In this document: positions 8,052-15,633 of the stretch, one piece after another | How positions within the stretch are numbered: position 1 is the stretch's first letter | How the letters are laid out: every line of letters starts with the position of its first letter | Assembly (NCBI GenBank): GCA_012841485.1 | Contig: DUUU01000229.1 | Coordinates: 1-22,588 of the forward strand | DNA: 22,588 nucleotides | Reading direction: 5' to 3' | Source of the DNA: Armatimonadota bacterium | GTDB lineage: Bacteria > Armatimonadota > JAAZEB01 | Made by a program: the position numbers and the translations under genes | The notes under the pieces: model-generated | Database searches by the model: none | What the model saw: the letters and a program-made list of their open reading frames with translations, nothing else | Told to the model about the DNA's origin: nothing

Positions 8052-8095
8052 ACGAAGGGGTCGGGCCGCCAAGCAGCCCGGCCCCTTCGTTCTTG
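8052..8095 (+). terminator. Intrinsic terminator after the EF-G-like gene
   Basis: A 15-pair stem with one G-U pair (8052-8066 ACGAAGGGGTCGGGC with 8076-8090) and a 9-base loop is followed by TTCTT. It lies 13 bases after the stop codon and separates this unit from lpxC. Confidence 0.88.
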
Positions 8096-8269
8096 CAGCA
8101 GTGGCGTTTGGTATCGCCCCGTCCTGAATGGCCTCGCGATAGCTTCCCTTCATCCGTGGTGTCAGCGCCAGCCCAGGGACCGGGGGCAAGGATGGCGGGC
8201 CCCTCGCGTCTTCTCAGAGACCCCAAGCGCGACCATCTCGCGTGGGGTCTTCCGTCCCGGGCGTGAATG

Positions 8270-8278
8270 TGCTATAAT
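8270..8278 (+). promoter_or_regulatory. lpxC: Extended -10 promoter of lpxC
   Basis: TGCTATAAT matches the extended -10 form TGnTATAAT exactly, with TATAAT at 8273-8278. The -35 region (around 8250) is poor, as is common for extended -10 promoters. The expected transcript start, about 8284-8286, coincides with the first possible lpxC start codons. Confidence 0.75.
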
Positions 8279-8283
8279 ACCCC

Positions 8284-9168
8284 TTGGTGTACAAAAGCAA
8301 CCTCGATCTACAGACAACCGTGCGGGACTCCTTCACCCTGCGTGGCGTGGGCATCCATTCCGGCGAAGCGGTGGCGGTCACAGTTCAGCCGGCGCTCGAA
8401 GGGGGCATCCGCTTCCACCGTGCCGACCAACCGTCCGTCAGCATCCCGGCACACCTCTCGTCACTGCAGGCGACGCTTCGCTGCACGGTGCTCGCTGCCG
8501 GCGAGATCGGTGTGGCGACGACGGAGCATCTCCTTGGCGCTCTTTGGGCGCTGGGGGTCGATCACGCGCGCATCCTGGTGGAGGGAGAGGAACTCCCTGC
8601 CCTGGATGGGAGCGCCCTCGAATACGTGCAGGCGTTACAGCGCGTTGGCCTGCAACGCCTGGAGCGACCGCGGGAGTGGCTGGAACTGGCACAGCCGGTG
8701 TGGGTGCGCGAGGGAGATGCGAGCATCCTGGCGCTGCCGGCGCCGGCGCTCCAGGTGACTTATGTGCTGGAGTATGATCACCCGATGGTGGGCACCCAGG
8801 TCGTCAGCGTTGCCCCGGATCCCGCCGCCTTCGCGGAACAGGTGGCGCCCGCGCGGACTTTTGGCTTCCTGGAGTGGGCCGAGGAGCTCCGCAAGCGCGG
8901 CCTGGCGCGCGGAGCCTCGCTGGAAAACACCGTGGTCATTGCTCCGGATCGGATCCTGTCGCCGTTGCGCTTCGCCGATGAGTTTGCTCGTCACAAGATA
9001 TTGGATGTGATTGGAGACCTGGCGCTTCTTGGGCGTCCCTTGCGCGCACACGTGATCGCGGTGCGTGGCGGGCACGCGCTGAACGCGTCGCTGGTGGGCC
9101 GGATCCTGGAGTTGTGTCAGTCGGACGGGGCAACTCAACCCGGCCCCTCGCGCGAGTCCGCCGGGTGA
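8284..9168 (+). CDS. lpxC: UDP-3-O-acyl-N-acetylglucosamine deacetylase
   Basis: LpxC is the committed, zinc-dependent cytoplasmic step of lipid A synthesis, removing acetyl from UDP-3-O-acyl-GlcNAc. The 294-residue product has the usual GVGIHSGE opening, TTEHLL with zinc ligand H82 and neighbouring E81, ARTFGF at 190-195, EFARHKILDVIGD with ligands H237 and D241, and GGHALN with the catalytic His at 264. The start is TTG 8284 or GTG 8287; no Shine-Dalgarno precedes either, and the promoter -10 ends at 8278, so the mRNA is probably leaderless. It is not fused to FabZ, unlike in Bacteroidota. First gene of the lipid A block; fabZ follows after 51 bases with its own ribosome site. Confidence 0.95.
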   Translation: MVYKSNLDLQTTVRDSFTLRGVGIHSGEAVAVTVQPALEGGIRFHRADQPSVSIPAHLSSLQATLRCTVLAAGEIGVATTEHLLGALWALGVDHARILVEGEELPALDGSALEYVQALQRVGLQRLERPREWLELAQPVWVREGDASILALPAPALQVTYVLEYDHPMVGTQVVSVAPDPAAFAEQVAPARTFGFLEWAEELRKRGLARGASLENTVVIAPDRILSPLRFADEFARHKILDVIGDLALLGRPLRAHVIAVRGGHALNASLVGRILELCQSDGATQPGPSRESAG

Positions 9169-9219
9169 ACTCGATCCGGCCGGCCAACTCGCGTCCGAAA
9201 GAATGGAGGCCCTGTTGCG

Positions 9220-9681
9220 ATGAACGTCGTGCAAATCCAGAACGTCATCCCACACCGCTATCCCTTCCTCTTGGTGGATCGCATGGAGGAAGTCGTCGTC
9301 GGTGAACGCGCCGTCGGGATCAAGAACGTGACGATGAACGAGGCCCATTTCCAGGGCCATTTCCCCGGCGCGCCCGTCATGCCCGGGGTGCTGATCCTCG
9401 AGGCGATGGCCCAGGTGGGCGCTGTGCTCTTGCTCTCCGATCCGCGCAACAAGGGCCAGCTCGCCATGTTCGCCGGTGTCGATAATGTGCGCTTCCGCAA
9501 GCCGGTGGTTCCGGGCGATACGCTCCGTATCGAGGTCATCATGCTCCGCAACCGCGGCCGCTTTGTGAAGGTCGAGATCACCGCGACCGTGGAAGGCCAG
9601 GTCGCAGTGTCGGGCGAGTTTACCTGCGCCGTGGTGGACCCAGCGGCGATCGCAAATGAAGGGGCGGCGGAGACTTCCTGA
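9220..9681 (+). CDS. fabZ: (3R)-hydroxyacyl-ACP dehydratase
   Basis: FabZ dehydrates 3-hydroxyacyl-ACP in fatty acid elongation and competes with LpxA for hydroxyacyl-ACP, which explains its place in lipid A operons. The 153-residue, single hot-dog fold protein shows the opening IPHRYPFLLVDR, the catalytic HFPGAPVMPG with His47, and the helix LEAMAQVGA with catalytic Glu61. Length is normal for the family. ATG 9220 is preceded by TGGAGG at 9204-9209. The stop at 9679-9681 lies one base before the lpxA start, so translation is likely coupled. Confidence 0.96.
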   Translation: MNVVQIQNVIPHRYPFLLVDRMEEVVVGERAVGIKNVTMNEAHFQGHFPGAPVMPGVLILEAMAQVGAVLLLSDPRNKGQLAMFAGVDNVRFRKPVVPGDTLRIEVIMLRNRGRFVKVEITATVEGQVAVSGEFTCAVVDPAAIANEGAAETS

Positions 9682-9682
9682 G

Positions 9683-10474
9683 ATGGCTATCCATGAGACC
9701 GCTATTATCGACCCCGATGCTGAGATCGGGGTCGATGTCGAGATAGGGCCCTACACCGTGATCGGGCCCGCCGTGCAGATCGGCGACCGCGCGTGCCTGG
9801 GGGCGCACGTCGTCATCGAGCGAGGGACAACCCTCGGCGCGGAGTGCCGCGTGGCGAGCGGCGCCATTCTTGGCGGCCCCCCGCAAGACACCAAATACCA
9901 GGGTGAAGAGACCTTCCTGAGGATCGGCGAGCGCAACATCATTCGGGAGGGCGTCACCATCCACCGTGCCACCGGCGAGGGCAACGCGACCATCGTGGGC
10001 AACGAGAACATGATCATGGCCTACGCCCACGTCGGCCACAACGCGTGTCTGGGGAGCAACATCACCATCGCCAGTTACGTGGGCATCAGCGGGCACGCCA
10101 CCGTGGAAGACCGCGTCGTCTTCGGCGGCTTCGTGGGCGTGCATCAGTTCGTGCGCATCGGCAAGATGACCATGATCGGCGGGATGTCGCGCGTCGTGCA
10201 GGATGTGCCCCCGTTCATGCTTGTCCAGGGAGAGCAGCTCCAGCCCCACGGCCTGAACGTGATTGGGCTCCGCCGCGCGGGCGTGACCGCGGAGGTGCGC
10301 GAGCAGCTCAAGGAGGCGTATCGGCTTCTCTACCGTGCCGGGCTCAACCTCCAGCAGGCGGTCGAGCGAATCAGGGCTGAAGTGCCCCCCAGCGCCGAGC
10401 GTGACTATCTGGTGAGCTTCCTCGCAGCGGTGCACTCGGGCCGGCACGGGCGCCAGCTCGACAAGCCCAAGTGA
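9683..10474 (+). CDS. lpxA: UDP-N-acetylglucosamine acyltransferase
   Basis: LpxA transfers a 3-hydroxyacyl chain from ACP to UDP-GlcNAc, the first step of lipid A synthesis. The product contains a left-handed beta-helix of hexapeptide repeats (IGPYTVIGPAVQIGD onward), the GGPPQDTKY segment, AHVGHNACLG with His119 at the catalytic position (His125 in E. coli), and the helical C-terminus after DVPPFMLVQGE. The ATG at 9683 gives 263 residues, almost exactly the family length (262 in E. coli) and starts at the usual IHETAIIDP; an in-frame ATG at 9656 inside fabZ would add nine atypical residues. lpxI, which often follows lpxA, is absent. Confidence 0.96.
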   Translation: MAIHETAIIDPDAEIGVDVEIGPYTVIGPAVQIGDRACLGAHVVIERGTTLGAECRVASGAILGGPPQDTKYQGEETFLRIGERNIIREGVTIHRATGEGNATIVGNENMIMAYAHVGHNACLGSNITIASYVGISGHATVEDRVVFGGFVGVHQFVRIGKMTMIGGMSRVVQDVPPFMLVQGEQLQPHGLNVIGLRRAGVTAEVREQLKEAYRLLYRAGLNLQQAVERIRAEVPPSAERDYLVSFLAAVHSGRHGRQLDKPK

Positions 10475-10481
10475 TGGTACC

Positions 10482-11705
10482 GTGAGAATCGTCATCACGG
10501 CCGGCGAAGCCTCGGGCGACCTGTACGGCGCCGAACTGACGCGCGTCCTCCGAGACCTGGATCCGAACGTTGTGGTATCCGGGATCGGGGGGCCGCGCAT
10601 GCGTCGGGCGGGGGTGACCCTCGTTCGCGATTCCAGTGCCTGGGGTTCCATCGGCGTGGCCAACGCGCTCAAGGTTCTGCATCGTGCCCTTGCGGGCTAC
10701 GGCGCCCTGCGCCACCACCTGCGTGCGCACCCGCCTGCCGTTGTGGTGCCGATCGATTTCGGCGCCTTCAACGTGCGCGTCGGTCGTTTCGCGCGCACTC
10801 TCGGCATCCCCGTCTACTATTTCATCGCCCCAGGATCATGGCGCCGCTCCGGGCCAATCAACCCCTCGCTGCTCGAGGCTGCGGACTACTTCTGCACGCA
10901 GTTTCCCTGGCACGCCGAGCGCCTTCGCGCGGCGGGGGCGCATGCCGAATTCTACGGGCATCCCCTCCTGGACCTGGCGTTTCCTTCGCAGCCCCCCGAG
11001 GCGATACGCCGGACGTGGGGACTGGAAGCGGACGCGCCGGTGGTCTGCATCCTTCCCGGCAGCCGGCGGCACGAGGTGGAGCACATCCTCCCGGCGCTCC
11101 TCGACGCAGCGGCGCTCGTCCGCGACCAGGTGCCCGGGACGCATTTCGTCCTGGGCCTGGCCGAAGTCGTAGACCGGGGTCAGGTGGGCCGGATCCTGCG
11201 CGCGTGCGGCTGGAGCGCGCGAGAACCCGCAGAGGGCCAGGGCGGGCCGAGGCCTGGGGCAACGCCGCTCGCGGCCTCTTCGAGAGGGGGACGCGAGGTG
11301 GTGGTGATCACCGGGCGGACCTATGATTGCCTGGCCGTGGCGAGCGCCGCGCTATGCGCCTCTGGCACGGTGACGCTGGAATCGGCGATCCTGGGAGTGC
11401 CGCACTTGATCGTTTACCGCGGCTCGTTTGGGATGCGTCTGCAGTATCTGCTTGTGAAGCATAAGATCGGGTATATCGGGTTGCCCAATCTGCTCACGGA
11501 TGCGTCCATCTGCCCCGAGCTCCTAGATAGGGCCGCGACACCGGAACGCATCGCTGCCGAGTGTGCCGCGCTGCTTCTTGATGAGGAGCGAGCACGCGCA
11601 CAGAAGGATGGCTTTGCCCGCCTGATGGAGCTGCTTGGACAACCGGGCGTGATTCGCCGGGCCGCGGAGAGGATACTGGATGTCGGGGCAAGAGGGCAAG
11701 CCTGA
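10482..11705 (+). CDS. lpxB: Lipid A disaccharide synthase
   Basis: LpxB, a GT19 enzyme at the inner membrane, joins UDP-2,3-diacylglucosamine and lipid X. Visible motifs are GEASGD at 8-13, PIDFGAFN near 90, APGSWR near 116, ILPGSRRHEVE at 190-200, ASGTVTLESAILGVPHLIVYR at 293-313 and GLPNLLTD at 333-340. At 407 residues it is about 25 longer than E. coli LpxB; the excess is a Gly/Pro/Arg-rich low-complexity insert at about 243-271 (bases 11208-11294). The start is GTG 10482, seven bases after lpxA, with only a weak GTGATGG ribosome site. The next gene begins inside its last codons. Confidence 0.95.
   Translation: MRIVITAGEASGDLYGAELTRVLRDLDPNVVVSGIGGPRMRRAGVTLVRDSSAWGSIGVANALKVLHRALAGYGALRHHLRAHPPAVVVPIDFGAFNVRVGRFARTLGIPVYYFIAPGSWRRSGPINPSLLEAADYFCTQFPWHAERLRAAGAHAEFYGHPLLDLAFPSQPPEAIRRTWGLEADAPVVCILPGSRRHEVEHILPALLDAAALVRDQVPGTHFVLGLAEVVDRGQVGRILRACGWSAREPAEGQGGPRPGATPLAASSRGGREVVVITGRTYDCLAVASAALCASGTVTLESAILGVPHLIVYRGSFGMRLQYLLVKHKIGYIGLPNLLTDASICPELLDRAATPERIAAECAALLLDEERARAQKDGFARLMELLGQPGVIRRAAERILDVGARGQA
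11208..11294 (+). repeat. lpxB: Low-complexity in-frame insert in lpxB
   Basis: The region encodes a Gly/Pro/Arg/Ala-rich loop between conserved LpxB blocks. It contains GAGGGCCAGGGCGGG (11232-11246), which matches GAGGGCCGGGGCGAG in the lpxK insert at 13 of 15 positions, suggesting insertion of a shared GC-rich repeat that stayed in frame. Confidence 0.45.
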
Positions 11706-12243
11706 TCGATTGTTGAAGGCGGTGGCGCGCCGGCGCACGCTCCTGCTGGTTATTCTCCCACTGATTGGGATGCTGGTGGCCGAACCGCGGCCGGCACTCT
11801 ACCTGGTGGGCGTGATGGCCGTGGTCGCCGGGCAGGCCATGCGCTTCTGGGCAGCCGGGTACATCGTGAAGGCGACGCAACTGACGACTACGGGCCCATA
11901 CGCGCATGTAAGGAACCCTCTGTATCTGGGGAGCCTCCTGATCACGCTGGGCTGGGGAACGATGTCGGGGCGTCTGGTGGTGGCGGTGGTCCTGCTGGCG
12001 GTGTTCGCGCTGACGCACGCGCTGGCGATACGCTCGGAGGAGAGCTACCTGGGTGAGCGTTTCGGCGAGGAGTTTGACGACTACTGTCGGCGGGTGCCGC
12101 GGCTTTTCCCCCGGTTGAGACCGGGGGCCAGTGGCTCCGGGAACTACTCCTGGAGGCGCGCCCTCCAATGTGATGGGGAGGGGTGGACCTCCCTCGGAGT
12201 GGCCGCGCTGGCGGGACTCTATGCGACACGGTTCTGGTGGTGA
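11680..12243 (+). CDS. ICMT/Ste14-like membrane methyltransferase, possible lipid A phosphate methyltransferase
   Basis: The 187-residue protein has four likely membrane segments (about 20-34, 38-56, 81-97, 99-116) and the two hallmark blocks of the isoprenylcysteine carboxyl methyltransferase / phospholipid methyltransferase group: GPYAHVRNPLY at 72-82 and EESYLGERFGEEFDDYCRRVP at about 120-140, which form the SAM pocket in this family. ATG 11680 overlaps lpxB by 26 bases and has GGAGAGG at 11666-11672, so it is translated from the lpxB message. It sits between lpxB and the msbA-type exporter. Leptospira LmtA, a Ste14-like enzyme, methylates the lipid A 1-phosphate; by position this protein may act alike. 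That role is inference; quinone, lipid or protein methylation is not excluded. The last ~40 residues are not part of the usual core. Confidence 0.88.
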   Translation: MSGQEGKPDRLLKAVARRRTLLLVILPLIGMLVAEPRPALYLVGVMAVVAGQAMRFWAAGYIVKATQLTTTGPYAHVRNPLYLGSLLITLGWGTMSGRLVVAVVLLAVFALTHALAIRSEESYLGERFGEEFDDYCRRVPRLFPRLRPGASGSGNYSWRRALQCDGEGWTSLGVAALAGLYATRFWW

Positions 12244-12258
12244 TGGAGGTTCGGGGAA

Positions 12259-14109
12259 ATGAGGTCTGCGTCCGACGTCGGACGGCGCACTCCCGATGTG
12301 AAGCACCGGAAGAAGGGGAGCAGGTTCCAACGTGGGTTGGGACGGCTGCGCCTCTTCGTGCTCCCCGCGTCGCAGGACCCCGTCTGGCGTCTGTGGGAGT
12401 ATACGCGGGTCGATCTGCGCCGGATCCTTTGCGGGTGTCTCTGCGGCATCGGCTTCGCTCTCCTGTCACTGGCGACGGCCTTGCTGATCAAGGCCATGCT
12501 CGAGGCGTTGGACGCGGCGAACCCGCGCAAGATCGCCCTCTGTGCCGCCGCGACCCCGCTCCTCTACATGATAAAAGGGTGCTTCTTCTTCGGACAGGCC
12601 TACCTCCTCTCGAACGCCGCCGAACGCCTCGCGCAGCGCCTCCGAAACCGCCTCTACGAGCACATGCAGACGCTCTCCCTCTCCTTCTTTGAGAACCAGA
12701 AGACCGGGGGACTGATGGCCACGATCGCCAGCGATGTGCCGGTGATCCAGCAGACGTTCACGGTGGCGATCCTGGAGGGGGTGATCGGTCCGGCCACGGT
12801 CATCGGCGGCCTCCTCGTGATGTTCTACCTGAATTGGCGGATGGCAATCGTGACCATTGTGTCTCTGGTCGCTATCGGGAGGGTCATCTCCAAGGCGAGC
12901 CTGCGCATGCGCCGCGCCAGCGAGGCAATCCAGAAGAGCCTCGGAGCGACGTCGGGGTTGGCGACGGAGTCGCTATCGGCCATTCGGGTGGTGCAATCGT
13001 TTTGTATGGAGGAGCGCGAGGCGGAGCGCTTCCGTGAGGAGAGCCATCGCACCTACCGCAGCGGTATGCGCATTGTGCGCATCAATGGCATCCTCCGGCC
13101 CACCGTGGAGCTACTGGGCGCTACTTCGGTGGCGTTCATCCTCTGGTATGGCGGGATGGAGATCGTGCAGGGCCGCTTGACGGTCGCCGGAGTGACGGCT
13201 ATCTTCTACGTCGCCCTCGAGATCACCAAGGGGATTCAGCAGGTGAGCCGCCTGAGGATGTATATCGACCGCGTCCACGGAGCGGCGGAGCGGATCTTTA
13301 CCGTTCTGGACATGCAGCCGGAGGTTCGCAACGCTCCGGACGCGCTCACTCTCGATGAGGTGCAGGGCGATATCACTTTCGAGGAGGTCCACTTCGCGTA
13401 TGTGGATGGCGACCCGGTGCTGCGGGGCGTCAGCTTCAAGGTGCGCCCAGGGGAAGCGCTCGCGGTGGTCGGCCCGAGCGGCGCGGGGAAGTCTACCATT
13501 GCCAACTTGATCCCCCGATTCTATGATGTGACCTCTGGGAGCATCCGCGTCGACGGGCATGATGTGCGCGCGATCACGACTCACTCACTGCGCGCACACA
13601 TTGGTATCGTGGCGCAGGAAACCGTGCTCTTCTCGGGCACCATTCGCGAGAATATCGCCTACGGGTGCCCGGATGCCACGGAGGAGGAGATCATCGAGGC
13701 GGCCCGGGCCGCGAACGCGCACGACTTCATCTCGCGGACGCTCCCGGAGGGGTATGAGACGGTGGTGGGCGAGCGGGGCGTGAAGCTCTCGGGCGGGCAG
13801 CGCCAGCGCATCGCGATTGCGCGCGCCCTGCTGAAGGACCCGCGCATCTTAATCCTGGACGAGGCCACCTCGGCGCTCGATACCGAGTCGGAGGCCCTCG
13901 TTCAGGAAGCCCTCGATAAGCTGATGCAGGGGCGCACGACGATCATCATCGCGCACCGCCTCTCCACGGTGCGCAAGGCAGACCGGATTCTGGTGCTCGC
14001 GCAGGGCCAGGTGCAGGAGCAGGGCACGCACGCCGATCTGCTTCAGATGAATGGGCTCTACGCCCGGCTCTATGAGGTGGGAGCCGGGCTTGAAGCGCCG
14101 GTGAAGTGA
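12259..14109 (+). CDS. msbA: MsbA-type lipid ABC exporter (lipid A flippase)
   Basis: A half-transporter with fused membrane and ATPase domains (616 residues); a homodimer is expected. An unusual basic N-terminal tail (~45 residues) precedes six membrane segments. The ATPase domain is canonical: Walker [10 protein letters not shown] at 405-413, Q-loop VAQET near 453, signature LSGGQRQR from 510, Walker [12 protein letters not shown] with catalytic Glu535, and switch His566 (IIAHRLS). MsbA flips lipid A-core across the inner membrane; the position between lipid A genes and waaA supports that role. ATG 12259 has TGGAGG at 12244-12249, 16 bases after the methyltransferase stop. Generic multidrug export cannot be excluded from sequence alone. 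Confidence 0.9.
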   Translation: MRSASDVGRRTPDVKHRKKGSRFQRGLGRLRLFVLPASQDPVWRLWEYTRVDLRRILCGCLCGIGFALLSLATALLIKAMLEALDAANPRKIALCAAATPLLYMIKGCFFFGQAYLLSNAAERLAQRLRNRLYEHMQTLSLSFFENQKTGGLMATIASDVPVIQQTFTVAILEGVIGPATVIGGLLVMFYLNWRMAIVTIVSLVAIGRVISKASLRMRRASEAIQKSLGATSGLATESLSAIRVVQSFCMEEREAERFREESHRTYRSGMRIVRINGILRPTVELLGATSVAFILWYGGMEIVQGRLTVAGVTAIFYVALEITKGIQQVSRLRMYIDRVHGAAERIFTVLDMQPEVRNAPDALTLDEVQGDITFEEVHFAYVDGDPVLRGVSFKVRPGEALAVVGPSGAGKSTIANLIPRFYDVTSGSIRVDGHDVRAITTHSLRAHIGIVAQETVLFSGTIRENIAYGCPDATEEEIIEAARAANAHDFISRTLPEGYETVVGERGVKLSGGQRQRIAIARALLKDPRILILDEATSALDTESEALVQEALDKLMQGRTTIIIAHRLSTVRKADRILVLAQGQVQEQGTHADLLQMNGLYARLYEVGAGLEAPVK

Positions 14110-14171
14110 GCGCGCGATCAGGTGGCAGGTGGCTGCCAGATCCTCTGACGGGCCACCAGGAGCGTAGCGCG

Positions 14172-14212
14172 TCTCCTCTGCATAGGAGAGTGCCCCGCTG
14201 CGGGAACGGGGC
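14172..14212 (+). other. Tandem small hairpins between msbA and waaA
   Basis: TCTCCT at 14172-14177 pairs with AGGAGA at 14184-14189, and GCCCCG at 14192-14197 pairs with CGGGGC at 14207-14212. CTCCT could also pair with the waaA ribosome site AGGAG at 14220-14224. No T tract follows, and no promoter is obvious in this 120-base gap. Confidence 0.35.
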
Positions 14213-14230
14213 GTGAGACAGGAGCGTTCA

Positions 14231-15589
14231 GTGGGTGTCGCGAGACATTGGCGGGTGATGCATCTGTTCTATAACATGTTGATCATCCTGGCGTTGCCCG
14301 TGTTGCTCGTCTACTTTGGCTATCGGTGGTTGCGGGGCAAATCGCGCGAGGGATGGGCGGAGCGGATGGGTTACCTCCCCGTCTTCTCGGGCGAGCATCC
14401 GATCTGGGTGCATGCGGTATCGGCGGGCGAGGCCGTGGCTGCAGAGGCGGTGGTGCGTGCTCTGCGCGAGCGATTGCCCGACGTGCCGATCCTCTATACC
14501 GCAGGCACGCCAGAGGGGCGGGCGACGGCGCGGAAGCGCATGGGGAGCCTGCTGACCCATGTGGCGTATGCGCCCTACGACCTTCCTTGGGCGGTGGCCC
14601 GCGCCATGGATCGGGTTCGCCCGCGGCTTTACCTGCTGGTGGAGTCGGATCTATGGCCGAACCTGCTTCAGGCGGCGGCGGTGCGCGGGGTGCCGGCGAT
14701 GCTGGCCAATGGCTACATCTCCGAGCGAACGCTTCGGCGTGGCCGTCTGGTGCCTGCGCTCTACCGCTGGATTTTCGGCAATCTGTGCTCGATTTGCGTG
14801 CAGACGGAGGCGGTGCGTCGGCGCGCGCTGGCGCTGCACGCCGTTCCGGAGCGCGTGTGCGTCGTCGGCAATGTGAAGTACGATCAGGCGACCGCGCCAC
14901 TCACCAATGAGGAGGCGACGCGCTGGCGTGCCCTGTTCCGCTTGCGGCCCGATGAGCCGGTCCTGGTGGCAGGCAGCACCCATCCGGGCGAAGAGGAGAA
15001 GGTACTCGCGGCGTACACGGAGATGCGCGCGAGTGGGATCGCGCCGCGTCTCATCCTGGCGCCTCGGCACCCGCAACGCGCCGAGGAAGTGGAGGCACTG
15101 GTGCATCACGCGGGGTTTGCCTGCGTGCGCCGGAGCCATCTGGGCGAGGGGAGTGGGGCCGCGCCGGATCCGGAGGCGGTGATTCTGCTCGACACCATGG
15201 GGGAGCTGGCCGGCGTCTTCTCGCTCGCCACGGTCGTCTTCCTTGGGGGCAGCCTGGTGCCGGTGGGCGGACACGATATTTTGCAGCCCCTGATCGCCGG
15301 AAAGCCCGTCCTGCTGGGGCCCTACACCCACCGCCAGCGAGAGATCGTCGAGGACGCCCTGGATGCCGGGGTGGTGTGGGTCGTTGCCACTCCTCAAGAG
15401 TTGGCACGCCGGTCGCTTGAACTGATGAAGGATGCCGGCAGCGGCGACGGTTATGCGACGAACGCAGTCAGCTTCGTATCAGGCCGACGCGGTGCTTCCC
15501 AGCGCTGCGCGGAAGAGGCGGCGCGTCTCTCGGGAGAGATGCAGCCGTTACGCACCCATGGGGTTGGGAAGGCGGTCGGTAAGAGTTGA
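14231..15589 (+). CDS. waaA: 3-deoxy-D-manno-octulosonic acid (Kdo) transferase
   Basis: WaaA (KdtA), a GT30 enzyme on the inner membrane, adds Kdo from CMP-Kdo to lipid IVA. The product has an N-terminal anchor (about 11-30), IWVHAVSAGE with the catalytic-type Glu at 67, the ESDLWPNLL block at 138-146, GNVKYD, VAGSTHPGEEE, and the C-terminal GGSLVPVGGHDILQP donor-site block. GTG 14231 is chosen because AGGAG at 14220-14224 lies six bases upstream; GTG 14213 lacks such a site, and ATG 14258 is a homology-compatible alternative. The number of Kdo residues added cannot be told. Its stop TGA overlaps a possible TTG start of lpxK. Confidence 0.94.
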   Translation: MGVARHWRVMHLFYNMLIILALPVLLVYFGYRWLRGKSREGWAERMGYLPVFSGEHPIWVHAVSAGEAVAAEAVVRALRERLPDVPILYTAGTPEGRATARKRMGSLLTHVAYAPYDLPWAVARAMDRVRPRLYLLVESDLWPNLLQAAAVRGVPAMLANGYISERTLRRGRLVPALYRWIFGNLCSICVQTEAVRRRALALHAVPERVCVVGNVKYDQATAPLTNEEATRWRALFRLRPDEPVLVAGSTHPGEEEKVLAAYTEMRASGIAPRLILAPRHPQRAEEVEALVHHAGFACVRRSHLGEGSGAAPDPEAVILLDTMGELAGVFSLATVVFLGGSLVPVGGHDILQPLIAGKPVLLGPYTHRQREIVEDALDAGVVWVVATPQELARRSLELMKDAGSGDGYATNAVSFVSGRRGASQRCAEEAARLSGEMQPLRTHGVGKAVGKS

Positions 15590-15633
15590 GAGGCGAGGTC
15601 AGCGCTGGATGCGACAAGGGGCGGCACCCCGCT

